DNA of 64,000 bases, taken from assembly GCA_900095095.1 (NCBI GenBank), contig FMBT01000339.1, positions 1-64,000 of the forward strand. The letters run 5' to 3'. The notes under the pieces were generated by a model that was not told the origin of the DNA, made no database searches, and saw nothing but the letters and a program-made list of their open reading frames with translations. Numbering within the stretch: position 1 is the first letter of the stretch; every line of letters begins with the position of its first letter. The position numbers were made by a program, and so were the translations under genes. Below, piece by piece: positions 45,601 through 58,469 of the stretch. Source of the DNA: Fragilariopsis cylindrus CCMP1102 (lineage: Eukaryota > Bacillariophyta > Bacillariophyceae > Bacillariales > Bacillariaceae).

Positions 45601-48450
45601 GGAGTTGGCGTACGATTGTCGATACCGATATTACTAACTTTCGCGGCAGTGTCCGTATCGTACGTGTACTCGACAATATCAGAGGTTTTTCTTGAGAAGA
45701 TAGAATCCACAATAGCTTGAGCTAAGCCACCTTCTGAGGACTGGGGACTACTCAGAAGTTCAAGAGCCTCTGCATCATCGTCATAACACACGCAGAGAGA
45801 GAGTGAGAAAGAGAGGGAGGGAGAGAGGTAAAGGGAAAGAAAGAGATATCAGTGAGATATAAAATGCCTATATCCAGCTTAAAAGTATGCTAGTCATTGT
45901 GTACTACTCACCTTCAAGGTACCGCTGTTCGACTTCAATTTTCCTTGGGAGAAGATCATTCTATTGAAAAAGAACAAAAAGTTAGAGAGTTGCGACGAAT
46001 ACCTATTAATATTTGTTTTGATCATTGCCTACTAACCTTCAATAGCTCTTCTGCTGAAGGGCGTTTTGTTGGATCGCGTTCCAGGCACCAGATAATGATT
46101 TCTTTGGCATTTGGGGGAGCAGAAGTGGTGAAAGCTGCTGGGAATCTTTCATCTGGCGTCCCAGAGCGGAGTCGGTTTAATGTTTCCGATCTTTCCATGT
46201 ATGTTGCAAAAGCCGGACAAAACATCTCGAAAATCATTATCCCCAAACTATAAATATCCGCCTTAACACCGTACGACGTGTCTCCTTTGATTCCCTTCGT
46301 CGAAGACATCATTCCTTCTTGCTCCGGAGCGCGATAGAACGTGGTGCCAACACCACCGGTCATAGATTCCATACCAGCACTCGTATGTGATTTTATGGAA
46401 TGGGTTAACACCGAATTTTCTCCCAGTAAAGCACCCATACCTTCGACAGCGTTGTATATGGCATCCATCTCAGGATATTCGGTCTCAGTGATCTTGTTAT
46501 TTGATTTCTCGTGTCGTCGTGTAGCTAAACCGAAGTCCCCAAGTATAATATTCAAGTCTGAATCGATAAATATATTTCCAGGTTTCTTATAAAAAGTAGA
46601 ACAGAATGCAGCATACATGAGTTAAATACGACTACTTTTGTTACCACAACTCTATCACAGAACATTTACACGTGTACTTACCAAATCACGATGAATAATG
46701 CGTCTGCTATGGATATAAACGAGTGCTTCGACGATCTGACGGACTAGTCGCCAAACCTCAGACTGGTTCATTTCAGAAATAGCGTTTTCGTCTAATAGTT
46801 TCTCAAAGTAGTGTTACAATATTCCATCTGAATGTATAAAATACTTTGTTTCTTTGTATGGTCAACCTTTACAGAAGATTCATCCCACAAATCACTCCCA
46901 TTTTCGCTATCGACATCAGCGGATCTTCCATCGTCGACTTCTTCTCCTGGTATAATCGTTGAATTTTTCTCATTTTTATAGAGGCCTTCATATGTCTGAT
47001 TTTGAAAATTGAAATTATGAGGGAAAAGTCTATCCATCGATTTATCATTGTCGAGTTGTTCCTCTTCGTCTGACGACCAAGAAGTGGAACTTGAATCCTC
47101 GAAACTACCTGATCCACTACTACTTTTTGATAATTTTCTCAGTTCTTCCTGCTTTAACGAGGACTGTTTTTCATCATCTTTAGTGGGTTTTGCCCACCAA
47201 CCATCACCTTCTTCGCTATCCTCATCCAATTTGGCTTTTAAAATATCTTCTGTTGTATCGATCTTATCGATGACGGTATCATCATCATCTAAAACTGATT
47301 CATCTGTTTTATAATTGCCTTCTACCCATGCTTGATAGTACCTGACAATATTCTTATGCATCACACTCGAGATGGTGGTTACTTCCCTGAGCAATTTTTT
47401 GTTTTGCAGAAACTTATCTTTTCCATTTTCAAGCAGTATTTTTTTAATGGCGTATATTCTCCGATCAAGTCGATTTTTGACTTTGACTACTTCCCCACCG
47501 CCACCTCTACCGAGTATGCCCAGCTCTACGAAGTCGGTATGGTATCTGGAAGACCCGAATAATGCAGAAGGAGGCGTATCGTCGTCGTCAAAATCATCCT
47601 CTTCCTCGTTTTCGGAATTATCCTCAACACCACCACTATTACTTGTATTGCCGCTTGCAATGGGGGCATTATTCATTTCAAATATTCCATTCTTCTTCCT
47701 CCGAGACTTATCGGCCACTTCAATCGCTTCTCTCTGACGCGCTAATTCTTTTTCAATCTCTAGAGAACCACTATTATTATTGTTGGATGGAATAGACCGA
47801 TAGTTAACGCCTGTGGTGCTATTTTCGGCATCCATCAAAGTTTGGATCTGTTTCTCTCTTGCACGCTCCAATTCTTCTTTTTCTGCCTGTTCTTTGGCCT
47901 CTCGCGCTTTCATATTCTCCCATTCCGACATGGACGGGTCGACATTGTGTTCTAACAGGAAATCTTCCACTATCTGTACTAGTTCACACACCATTACTGA
48001 ACCCCTTTGCGAAAGCTCCACAGCTCGTACATTTAATTTTTCCAGCAGAAATTTATTTTTACTTTTTGACAAGCCCTTGACATCCCGTAATGCAATTTTC
48101 GGAACGACATAGGGATAGTGTTTTGGAATCTTCACTACTAATGTAGCGTGAGACCCAATTTGTGTAGGCTCTAGGTCTGGGGGCTTTACTCGAACATTTA
48201 ATTTTTTCTGACCCCCTGTCCCTGTTTCACTTTGAAAATCGGATCCGTATATCGCTTCCAAGACCGTAACCTCGTCGGCACGAGAAATGGATAGTTCTTC
48301 AAAGGAAGGAACTTCAATTTTGGAATCGTCATTGGTGGAGAGAGTAGATGATTCAAAATGAGAGTCTTCGTCGTGCGATGAGGACGAGGAGCTGTCGTCG
48401 GAATCCTTATCCAACCACAACGCTGCAAATTGTCCTGATCCTGATTTCAT
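42697..48450 (-). CDS. GCN2: GCN2-type eIF2alpha kinase (RWD - kinase - HisRS-like), seven exons
   Basis: Amino-acid-starvation kinase that phosphorylates eIF2alpha when its HisRS-like domain senses uncharged tRNA or stalled ribosomes. Exons: 46682-48450, 46037-46585, 45912-45960, 45581-45769, 43656-45487, 43516-43560, 42697-43422. The RWD domain (ISRADEVTVLEAIYGSDF ... PKHYPYVVPKIAL) is followed by a charged linker. The kinase has GRGGGGEVVKVKNRL, YAIKKI, a long acidic insert, MEYCNTTLR, IIHRDL-KPGNIFIDSD (split by an intron), DFGLA and YSLGIMIFEMF. The HisRS-like region shows FQAHGAVHLKSPLLRPR, LAEDLTASFARAVGRGG, KRYEIDRVYHKSMTGGHP and EASFDIIQDD, and ends in an anticodon-binding-like domain. 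-1 steps lie in the AAA of about 46812 and the A7 run at about 44380-44386. The junction of exons 4 and 5 is one base out of phase. Confidence 0.92.
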
Positions 48451-48871
48451 CGTCGTATTTACTTATTTCGTGCTCTCGTCCACTAACAAGGACTATACGA
48501 CAAGTTTCATAGTGGTAAGTTGTATGATATTTCTAATATCTTAATTGTAGTCTAAGACTGATTTGGCCTGGTCTAAGAGTTGTTGTGTGTTTGTGTTCAA
48601 TGATTTGCGACAGGTTTGAAATGAAGATATGAAGCGTAAACATTACAAATTTTATAAATTGCAATTGCTTTGAACAGAAGTTTTCAATCGTGTACTGAAA
48701 AATGAAGCTAAATAAGATCCATCCATTTAACAACAAGTTTTCAGCGAAAATCTCCTTTTTAATTTCCATTTTCATTATTTTAAATTAACACGCGCAAAAG
48801 CACGAAACAAACAAATCGAAAGATTGATTTTTAATAAGTACTATAGTGAGTTAAGCTATAATTCATGTGAG
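48451..48871. other. Intergenic between GCN2 and glycosyltransferase genes
   Basis: 420 bp on the minus-strand transcription path; holds the GCN2 promoter and the glycosyltransferase 3' region on the other side. Nothing coding recognised. Confidence 0.4.
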
Positions 48872-51800
48872 CTATCTTTTTGGGCAAAGACCGTATGCAA
48901 GAGCAAATAGTCTCTTCATCATTTCGCCTTTGACATAGTGAAAGGCAACACTTTGCGGTGCGCAATGATCTAAACCCTCTTTGATATTTATTGAATATTT
49001 TGCATACCAATCCTTACTTGGATCAGACGGTAGTCGATACGAATAGTGGTGTCCTGGAAGGAAAGGCATATACCTCTCTCCACCACTATCATCTTTGGTA
49101 TCATAAGGAAGAATATCCTCCTTCTTCAACAGTTTGGCAACCATGGTGTCTTCTGAGAAAGTTACACGGTGAGGAAAGTAATTTGGAAAACCTTGGGTGA
49201 CAAGCAGCTTCAGGGAAGCCTTGTTCATCGTGTAACCCGATCCTCCGGAATCAAAAATTTCATTCATATCTCCCTGATATGCAAAACGGCGCCCTAATAG
49301 CAAAGGAGTTTGTTTGTTGGATTCGTGTCCATCAGGTAGAAAAATCCCACCATTTGCAGCGGTACGGATTTCTTCGCTTTCCAAGTAATAGCGAAGATTT
49401 TCCACAATGAGAAACAAATCGTCCCCACTACACCAGAATAGAGTTTCATATTTTCAAGTCAGAAAACAGACGAGACAGTGTAAGTCAGAAACAGTGGAGA
49501 TATATTTGCACAATAATTATGTATATAGATAGAATTGTAAAAAACTTACCCAATGTGGAACCAATCGTATTTTTCGTAATAGTTATCGTAAATATATGAC
49601 CACATAGATCGAACCTTTTGCCATATATTGCCATATGATTCTGGACCTTCGTGTAGGATATGAACAGCTCCAATGGATACATCGGTCTTGTTGGAACCAA
49701 CCATAAAGCCGTCGCACTTTGGACTGTTAATAGAGGCAAAATTAGCGTAAGTCAACAGAAAGAACTAAAAACGTCGAGAAATACACAAAGGGATCTATAT
49801 ATATATAATGAAGTAAATACTTACCCCCATGTTTCTCTGATATTCGGGATCTTGGAATGACCTTGCTCAATTGTGTACACCAGACAGAAGATTTTATCTC
49901 GTTTTTGTCCACTACTATTCATCTTTTTGTCATATTCTGTTTCTACAACGATTCTTTTGTTCATCATACGGGAATTGTCATCTTTCTTCGTACAGCCCGC
50001 TATCATTTCTGTCTCACCGTAGTTGAAATCAGGAGGATTAATCCTTAGTGCCGTTTCATCATGGATATATCCACTTACTCCATTGGCATCCAATGCTCCC
50101 AGATGAGGATGGTCTTCGTGACCATCTGAAACATCTACGAAAGATATGTCGATCATTTTTGGCCGTTTGGCAATTTCGAGGTTCTCTGGGCGCAGGGGTT
50201 TTGACGGCTTCTTTTTGACGACTTCTGAAGTTTTTTTGTCGTTATCAACCTTCATTTTAGGAGGTTCAATGTGTGCTTCTTCTTTCTCTACATTTTCTTT
50301 TATCTTCGGAGGTTCAATATGTCTTTCTTCAGTATCATTTTCTTCCTTCTCCAGATTCGATACTTCTTCGATTTTGGCGCTTGTTCGTGATTTATTATCG
50401 CCACGAAGATCAAATCTGTGATCTTCCTTGAGCTCCTGCTCCAAAATATCAGAAAGATCTGTATTAACTTCCTCTATGTACCACTTAAAGGTTCGGCATT
50501 TTTTGAATAATGTTTGTGGTGTCAATTGTCGAATCCTTTGAACGTCGGTTTCCCAATCCAACCTCGTATCAGTCGAATACGCCGCCTGGAAGAAACGTTG
50601 ACGGAACAAGTCATCCATATACACTGATGCAAATCGTGCTACCTGTTCACGTGGCATGGGAGTAGTCGCGCTTATTTTTGAGGGAGGAGTAATTTCTACA
50701 TCGTCGATGATATCTATTCCATCAGCACACATCCATAAATTTAAAGCCAAGTTTAAATTGGCTGACCAATTATCCATGAAAGATCGGTCTAGAAAAGGCA
50801 GATTGAGAAAGGTACCCAATCGCATAGCGATAGCGGCACCATTTAAAGCTGGAGTAGGAAAGTTCCGACCGCTGGATTGATTGATATCACTCGCGGTTGC
50901 GTCGGTTATGATAGGTGCAAAATGTTTATCAAAGGATGTCCGTTTTCCAGGACCTTCGACATGGAATGAAATAGCATTGGCAAGTTTCATTGCTACGTCC
51001 TCATTTCGAAGACCAAGCAAGGGAGGAGGAACGATTAATGCTGGTGTGACTTCTGACAACCATTTGTGGTCATTAAATTTGGATCCACCCTGAAGTAAAA
51101 GCAGGATCAGATCCTCGTCAGGGCTTTTGAACCCAGCGCTTTCGTGCTTGCCAACCAATATTTGAACAAACTCGGTAGCGTCCGAACGGGACGCAGTCAA
51201 ACCCTTCCGTTTGGGATTGAATAGACGTGGATTTTTGGTGAATGAGACTTTTCCTCTTCCTCGTCGTCGTCAACGTCTCCCAAATTTTGTATGTCACCTC
51301 CCTTCAGATGAACGTGACTTTTCAGGCCGTGCCAATGCGGAACGCCTTCAAACATTATTATGATCATTTATTATGATCATCATTATATTATGTCAATCAT
51401 TTACACATTGAGGTGAAGAGTCGCATTTTTGAAAAGAGACGGCGAATTTTATGTCAGCGTTTGTTTTTTTTCATATGATTGAGCAGCGAACGCACCAGTG
51501 TTTATAATTCAAAGTTCACACAGTCACACGATGAAACAAATTTAAGATATCGTTGTTTATTGTCTCATTTTTCTTGATATTTACTTACTGCCATTCTCGA
51601 TTTTATGAAGTTTCTTTACAAGTTTCGGATCTTCAACATGACCGTCTAATACGGCGACAATTATGAATATACGTTTCATGTCAGTATTGGAGAATATCGA
51701 TTCGATAGACTGGATCAATGCATTTCTATCTTCCCCAACGACAACGAATGCTACACGGGGATGCGTGGGTCCATATCCCATAACGTCCACTCGATCCAAA

Positions 51801-52185
51801 ACATTCCGGAGATTGAATCCGCCACTCTTATTCGTCGTCCCTGTCGCAACGGACGATGATTCTTCAATAGCAGCTGCTCCCCCCGATAGCGCTGCTGCAG
51901 GATCGGAAACTGCACTCCGTGAAGAAGAAGAATCCTGTTGACCAGGAGCAGAGGCAGCAAATAACGCTATCACTACCATAGGCCAAAGCACGCCACAAGG
52001 AGTAATAGGCGTGGATTTAGAAAGAGCTGCTGTGGACTACCCATACCCATCGGGTTATTATTGTCACGAATTTTATTTTTCTTATTGTCATAATTATTAT
52101 TACCGGTATTGTTATTTATTCTTCCGTCACTTCCTCCCTCCATCGTCGGTCGAACGATAGGAAGTTGGCTGTTGAGTTTCACCAT
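48872..52185 (-). CDS. Predicted bifunctional GT27-like GalNAc-transferase fused to GT31 core-1 beta3-galactosyltransferase
   Basis: Exons 51589-52185, 49825-51345, 49550-49723 and 48872-49427, all with GT-AG borders that keep phase. The N-terminus is cytosolic, then a signal anchor (LLLLVACF, then MVVIALFAASAPG after a -1 step at about 51990), i.e. a type II Golgi protein. The first catalytic part begins HPRVAFVVVGEDRNALIQSI and has PKRKGLTASRSDATEFVQIL, comparable to the RKGLxxAR...GA motif of polypeptide GalNAc-transferases, later PALNGAAIAMRLG and NWSANLNLALNLWMCADGID. A charged Glu/Lys linker (about 50400-50150) leads to a C1GALT1-type domain: CLVYTIEQGHSKIPNIRETW-GPKCDGF, YGNIWQKVRSMWSYIYDNYY, DWFHIGGDDLFLIVENLRYY. 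The GT31 call is strong; the GT27 call is good but the DxH metal motif is not clear. Confidence 0.75.
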
Positions 52186-52886
52186 AACCACCAATGAATC
52201 CCTATTTACTATTCTCTACGGTATTAAGTATTCTGAATTTCTTCCTTCCATGTACACAACTGAAAATTGTTGCGACATGGTCGAATGTTGATGGATTTGA
52301 GATTTGATGGAAATGTGGAAGACATTTTATTTTTGAAGAGATTGAAGTCATTAAAAATATTTGGATGTAAAGCGAGAATTTTCCGGTCCCCCTCGCCTGT
52401 AGACAAAAAATATTTCGATTTACTAGTTTCCCGGCTCCGCTGCGCTCTTTCTTGCTAGTCTCACTTCTGGTAAGTACTTTCTAGTCGCTTACTCGGCTTT
52501 GAAAGATAATGAGTATAACATACGAACGAAGAACTCGTAACATATATACTGAAGATATAATTATGTAATTCTAAATGCAGTAAGATAAAGACATAGATCT
52601 TCTTATTATGTTGGTCATGTGCATGCTAGCATGCATAGCCAATAGAAAATTCAACCGAAAGTTCTATCCTCCCCTTAATGCTACATACTCATACTTGTTC
52701 GACGAACGTTCACTCCAAAACCCCAATCGACTTATTATTTGCTTTCTTACTTCCTTCCGACCTTCTTCCCAAACAACACAAAGTGAAAAGTTCAACAGAT
52801 CCCTGCTCTATGAACCTTCAACCACCTCTCTCGCACTTCAAACATCACATAATTCAAGGCCAATACTATGTTGCGTTTGATGGTTG
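52186..52886. other. Intergenic
   Basis: 700 bp between two minus-strand genes; contains the glycosyltransferase promoter side and the channel gene's 3' end. Short open stretches on the plus strand (52608-52880) show no protein features. Confidence 0.4.
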
Positions 52887-55800
52887 TTAAATTGTTTCTG
52901 TTTCTAGTTTCCGTTCGGCAATTGCTGATTTCATTTGTAAGATCTGAGTCCGATGCTGTGCGGATTCTCTCAACAAATCATCTCTCAAAACTACCATCTC
53001 CACCTTCAATCGTTCGATCTGAGTCTTACGTAAGTTTTCTTCCTTTTCCGATTCGGAACTGTGTTTCGTTACAGCGCTGATAAATAACTTCTCCCGAATC
53101 TGTGGAGGCCATAGTAATCCAACTCCCAAACCACCACCCAAAATCCAAAGGGGAACAAATACAATAGCTATAAGTCGCAAGAGCAGACAAATGACAAAAT
53201 CTAACGAGAAAATACCGTCTTCGACGATGTTGTGCTCGAACAGTTCGATGATATCATTCCATAATGCCTTTCCGAATGTAACCTCGACGTTGTTGAATCT
53301 TGTATCGACCTTCGTCATTCCCAACATTCTTCGAATACGAGTCTTCCAGGGGCCATTGGATATGGCATCCATCTGCGCAATAAAGTCCTACATAACATCA
53401 ATAATCAATAATTGTCGAGAAGAGGGAGACAAGGTTACACCGAGAAAGTTAGAGTATGATTACAATTAAGCACAGAGCAATAGCAACAACAAGCACAGAG
53501 CAAACAGCAACACCCCACATTTGTGTGTCGTAATACTTACGAGTCTATTCGTCCAGAATTCAATAGCGGCACGTTTATCTCGAATAACCTTGTAGGAATC
53601 AGTAACGATTGCGATAAGAACATTCGCAAGAAGGATAACAACAAGTAACATGAATACAACAAACAGGAGCAATGCTGTTGTATTATCATCGAATACTGTC
53701 TCGTCGACCTCACCCAATAACATAGTATAAACAGCAAGGAATGAGTCCCAAGCATTACACCAAGGCCGGACATCGTCGTTCGCTTCACAAATCAAGGCCA
53801 TAGTAAAATCTTGATCGTCGAATGGCGAAGAAGAAAGAGACGACGACGATGATGATGAATCTTCACCTCCTCTACCAGCTGTACAATATTCTGTTTCATA
53901 AAATAAAGTAAAAAACATTCTTGAAAATGCAATGAGGATGATAGTAAGGCACATTAGAAATGCGAGTAGTCGTCGTAACACGTTGAAGACGCCACCAGAA
54001 AATACTGCAAAGTCGATAAGAATATTTCGTAAATAGGAAAGGAATTTGATCCAAATAAAGCTATCATAAATGCAAAAATAGAGGAGAATGTACAGTATGC
54101 GTGGAATCAGGTATGTTGTAAGGAAACGACACAACGAAAATGAGGGAATAGATAATGATGGACGTCTGACATCGGTATCTTATATGATAATACTCTTATA
54201 TTCACTTACAAAAATGAGATGGATGCACCATTCCGAAAAATGTCACGATCGCACCAACCAGTTGACATAAATACAGTCCAAATGGATATATATAGTATAT
54301 AAATAACATTCAACCAATTCCCTGGATCATATACCCAGATCCAAGAGGCCTTTAATGAAATTAAACTAATCAGTTGTACAATTTCCTGTAACAACATTGA
54401 TTTAAAAAGAGAGAAACCACTATTTAGAGAACATGTAGAAAAAAATAACAGAAATTTGTAGATACAAATCTGCTTGTTCAATACAATAAGCCGACGACAC
54501 AAACACACCTGTAATAGGAAGTATGATAATCCAATATATAACCATACAAGGCACGACCATGAAGATGTTGTTACCGGTGAGGTTGTTGTTGATGTTGTAA
54601 CAGGATCTGCATCTGCAAATCGACCAATAACTGATTCTTTTACCGCTAATGTATAGGAAACAACAACTGACAAAAAAATAATAGTAAGCAAAAACAAATT
54701 TCGGAGGAGGATGAGATTTTTATTCTTCTTTTTTCCTCCCTTGACCAACTGATCAAACTATTTAGCTTTCGTTTTCTTCTTCTTCATATTTTCTATCCAA
54801 AACAAATAAATAAACGAACAAACAAACAAACAAACAACCCTATACAGAAGATTCGTTCTTTCTGTCTCTTTGATGATTTTCTTTTTGGTCTTTTTCTAAT
54901 AATACCCTTCAAAGACAAGACTTACCAATGATTTGTAGATACAAATCTAATAATAAGATTGCTGTTGGAAATCGTTGACCAATTTTTTTATTTAATAATT
55001 CTTGTACGACACGAATCAATACCGCCTTTTCACGTAAACTTTCTGGTAAGGATTGCAATGCTGTAAAGAAATCAGCAGTGGGATTTGGTTTCGCCTTGAG
55101 GAATCTTTGTAAACATTCCTCCACAGATTTACAGGAAAAATCTTCGGTACTACCACCACCATCTCCTCCTCCTCCTCCTTGATGATGATGACTACGATTA
55201 TTGTTCTTGTTGTTGTTATTCTTATTGTTGTTGTGACTATCATCATTGTCACCATTATTCGTAGTATTATAATTCGCATCATTTGATAATAAGACCAGAC
55301 GATTGTATTTCCGTACTGCATCACTACCACTGAAGGTGCGTGCAATACCGGGTATATTCACCAGAGCAGGATTTAATCCTAATAATAATCGTACCGCCGC
55401 GGGTGCATTTTCTCTTCCAGCATTAGATAAGGAATAATGTAACGGCACTCGTCCAAATCGATCGGTGGCATTGACACCTTCTAAATAGGCATCGGTTAAG
55501 ATTCTGAGAAAATCTTCCGAGGCACCATATAAACAGGCATAATGTAATGGCTATTTTATTTTGTGCAGCAATGATGGAAAAGGCGTTAAAGAGAATATGG
55601 TGAAAATGAAAGAAAAGGGAAGGAAAAAAAGGAAATGAAATGAGATTGGGATAAGTTAACGTCGGTTCTATCTCTCCTTTTTTTTAATCGCCAAATTAAT
55701 ACATACAACAAAAACAAAAACAAAAGCAAAAGCAAAGAGAAAAATAAACACTAACTGTACACAATTTGCGTAACGTAAACTAAAAGAAAGAAAATAAAAC

Positions 55801-56587
55801 AACTTACGAGGATCCCATTATCATCGGCAATACCCGATGCGGAACTGAGTAAAGCCACCACTTCTGGACGATTCATATTTTCTTCCCGCATACTAAAATG
55901 CAAGGGTGTTCGACCCTTTAAATCTTGTCTATTTTTTGATTCCGGATAGGCTTCTACTAATCGTCGAACCACTTCATAATTATTGGGATAATTACAGGCA
56001 TAATGCAATGGTAACCAGCCATCAATGGTCGAACAACGTACGATATCATACTCAATATCGTATTTGTATTTATATCTATCAACAATTGATAATAATATCT
56101 CAACAATATCAATTGGAACAGATCGTTCACATGCCACATGCAGTACAGTCTGACCTGATCGTTCACGTGCTTCCAGGACAGCAGCTCGAAGAATCATACT
56201 ATTCTCGTTATCGTCATCGTTCTCGTCATCGTCATCGTTGTCACTCACGATGACATCCTCATCCGTATCTTTGGATGATGACGGCATCATCGTTTCTAAC
56301 CAATCACGAATAGGCTCCCAGTTACTGTTATTATTATTATTTAGGGAACAATATTGGTCCATTAAACGGAATAAGTGATAACGTGGATCGTCAGTACTAT
56401 TATTACTATTACTATTATCATCATCATCGTCGTCATTGTCCTCACCACCGGATCCGTAGTAATAATATCCATCACCATCATAGACACCATTACCACCAAC
56501 TGACATCATATCAGTAATACTTGCATCAAAATCGGATGCTGACATATTGTTGTTTTCACTAGCAGATAACGTATCGAATACCATCAT
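52887..56587 (-). CDS. Ankyrin-repeat, six-TM ion channel (TRP-like)
   Basis: Exons approximately 55808-56587, 54926-55550, about 54209-54748 (with a possible 117-nt intron at 54392-54508), 53541-54168 and 52887-53387. The N-terminus is Asp/Asn/Tyr-rich, then ankyrin repeats (GQTVLHVACERSVPIDIVEI, GWLPLHYACNYPNNYEVVRR, GRTPLHFSMREENMNRPEVV, PLHYACLYGASEDFLRILTD). The membrane domain has helices LFLLTIIFLSVVVSYTLAV, NWLNVIYILYISIWTVFM and LLAFLMCLTIILIAFSRMFF, a pore helix and filter WDSFLAVYTMLLGEVDE, and S6 LLLFVVFMLLVVILLANVLI-AIVTDSY. The region after S6 is charged, followed by another hydrophobic hairpin and a C-terminal coiled coil (LRKTQIERLKVEMVVLRDDL). This is the architecture of ankyrin-type TRP-like cation channels, common in diatoms; ion selectivity and stimulus are unknown. 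Confidence 0.8.
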
Positions 56588-58469
56588 GATAGTATAGTGG
56601 TGATGTTGCTGTTACTGTTGCTGTTGCTGTTATTATCTTCTATTATTATTGTTATTATTATTATTGAATGTTCCGTGTTCTCGAGTTAGAATATATATAT
56701 GTGTTCAGAGCGTTTGTTGTTATAGGAATTATGAGAGAGAGAGAGGAGACAAAGATAAAAAAGGCGTCGGTTCTATTTGTGTCGAAAGTAGAGCAAAAAG
56801 TCTTTCCGAGATTCAAGATACACATCACTGCATTCTCAATATTCGATATGTACGCCGTAAAAAAAACGCAAGATTGAAAACCACGTGCACCGCACCGTAC
56901 AACAGTCACGTAAATTAGAGGACGGTCACTAGTGATTGCCGCGAACTCTGAAGTTCAACATGAATAATGTCTTTTTTTTGCTAAATTTTGATCTCATGAT
57001 GAATCTACTAGTATCTAACTAACTTAATCTTTAAGAACATACATGTGTTATTTTAAATTTAAACACCACCCTCATTCTTCTTATGTTAAGAGAAATCTAG
57101 ATCCGTATGGAAGAGAAGTTGTGTGCTTCCTTCCTTCCTTTGCTTCGCATTCATAATGTATATGATACGGTCATATCAGGCGCCATGCCAGTCACCTATA
57201 CCACCACAGTCCTACTACATTTTTATAATATTATGTGGCTGCTATGTTAGTTGGCATTGCACACAACACACTACACATACTACACATGATTATCACAACA
57301 TACAGACATTTGTGTGTTTGTGTATTTGTGTATGTGTGTGTGTGTTTGTGTTTGTATTTGTGTATTTGTGTATTTGTGTATTTGTGTATTTGTGTGTATT
57401 TGTGTGTGTTTGTGTGTTTGTGTGTTTGTGTGTTTGTGTGTGTGTGTGTGTATGTGTGTGTGAGTGAGAGAGAGAGAGAGAGAGAGAGTACAAGTTAATA
57501 AACCTATTTTGATGAGACAATATTAATACTTAATTCCATCAGCCATGTATGCACAACCATTACTATGAGGGTAATTTTACCATGCAGCTGTATCTCTATC
57601 ACTACTGCTAATGCTGCTGCTGCTATTGCTGCTGCCATTGTTGTTGCTCTATTATAATAGTAGTAAATACTATACATAAAATATCAGAAGTATCAACATA
57701 GCAATGTGTGTGGGGAGCTATTGAATAGTAGTAGCAAATCAGTAGCAGTAGCTAGTGCCTTAGTAGTGTAGCACTGAACAGATGTAATATAGAAGGAAAT
57801 GATGTTGTATTTATCCTTTTAGAGGTACTTCTTGATCATCATATCATATTGATGAGACTGATTAGATACTGGAACCACTAAGTGCTGGCATCAATGCCAC
57901 CCTGCTCTAGCCAGTACAATAGGACTATCATTACAGCAATGGCAGTTACAACCAGGTGAGCCATTCCAACTCATAACTTATTAATAATATGATGCTGAAT
58001 ATTGCATGCCCCCCAGTTGCAATTGAAATAGCCTAGCCAAATAGATAGCTCATTATAACTCTAGGCATCACTTTTTAACAGGATTCCAGTTATAAGGAAT
58101 CTGGGTGGTATTTTTTGCGTGTAGAAACACGTGGTAATTTTCAGGTAGGAAAGATTAAAAAAATGGAAAACATTGAAGATCAATAATAATACAAATATTT
58201 CTGCCAAAATAATACCTATTTGATGATTGCAAAAATCAAACCAGTGTCCAACTACAAGTAGAGTTATCATGATTTGCATACAGTACTAAATATTTATGTA
58301 CGAAGACTAAATTTCTTGTGATAAACGCAAATATTTCAACTGTTTGTTTCAATTATTAAGTAGGGAAGTGCTTACTATAGCGCTGTAGGTACGGCCCATA
58401 CAAAGAAATTGGGACAAATTTTATCTTAATAAGAAAGCACGCGCTCTTGAACCTAGATGTACTGTGTCT
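56588..58469. other. Gene-free, repeat-rich interval
   Basis: 1.9 kb upstream of the channel gene. Contains trinucleotide runs (GTTATT, GCTGCT), the GT-rich microsatellite at 57300-57488, and a CCTGCTCTAGCCAGTA word (57901-57916) also present at 32236-32251. Small frames here are products of the simple repeats. No gene supported. Confidence 0.4.
57300..57488 (+). repeat. Compound TGTGTTTGTGTATT / (TG)n / (AG)n microsatellite
   Basis: About 160 bp of TGTGTTTG- and TGTATTTG-type units, passing into (TG)n at about 57437-57462 and (AG)n at 57465-57487. Apparent Cys/Val-rich or Thr/His-rich frames across it are artefacts of the repeat. Confidence 0.9.

Noticed and set aside
1871-52185. Programmed -1 ribosomal frameshifting or an unusual genetic code across many genes
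   Set aside because: The sites share no slippery heptamer or stop context, occur several times per gene, and also appear inside the tandem array as losses against sister copies. Sequencing deletions are simpler.
57123-57520. Long Cys/Val-rich (+) and Thr/His-rich (-) frames
   Set aside because: They arise entirely from the TG/TTTG microsatellite.
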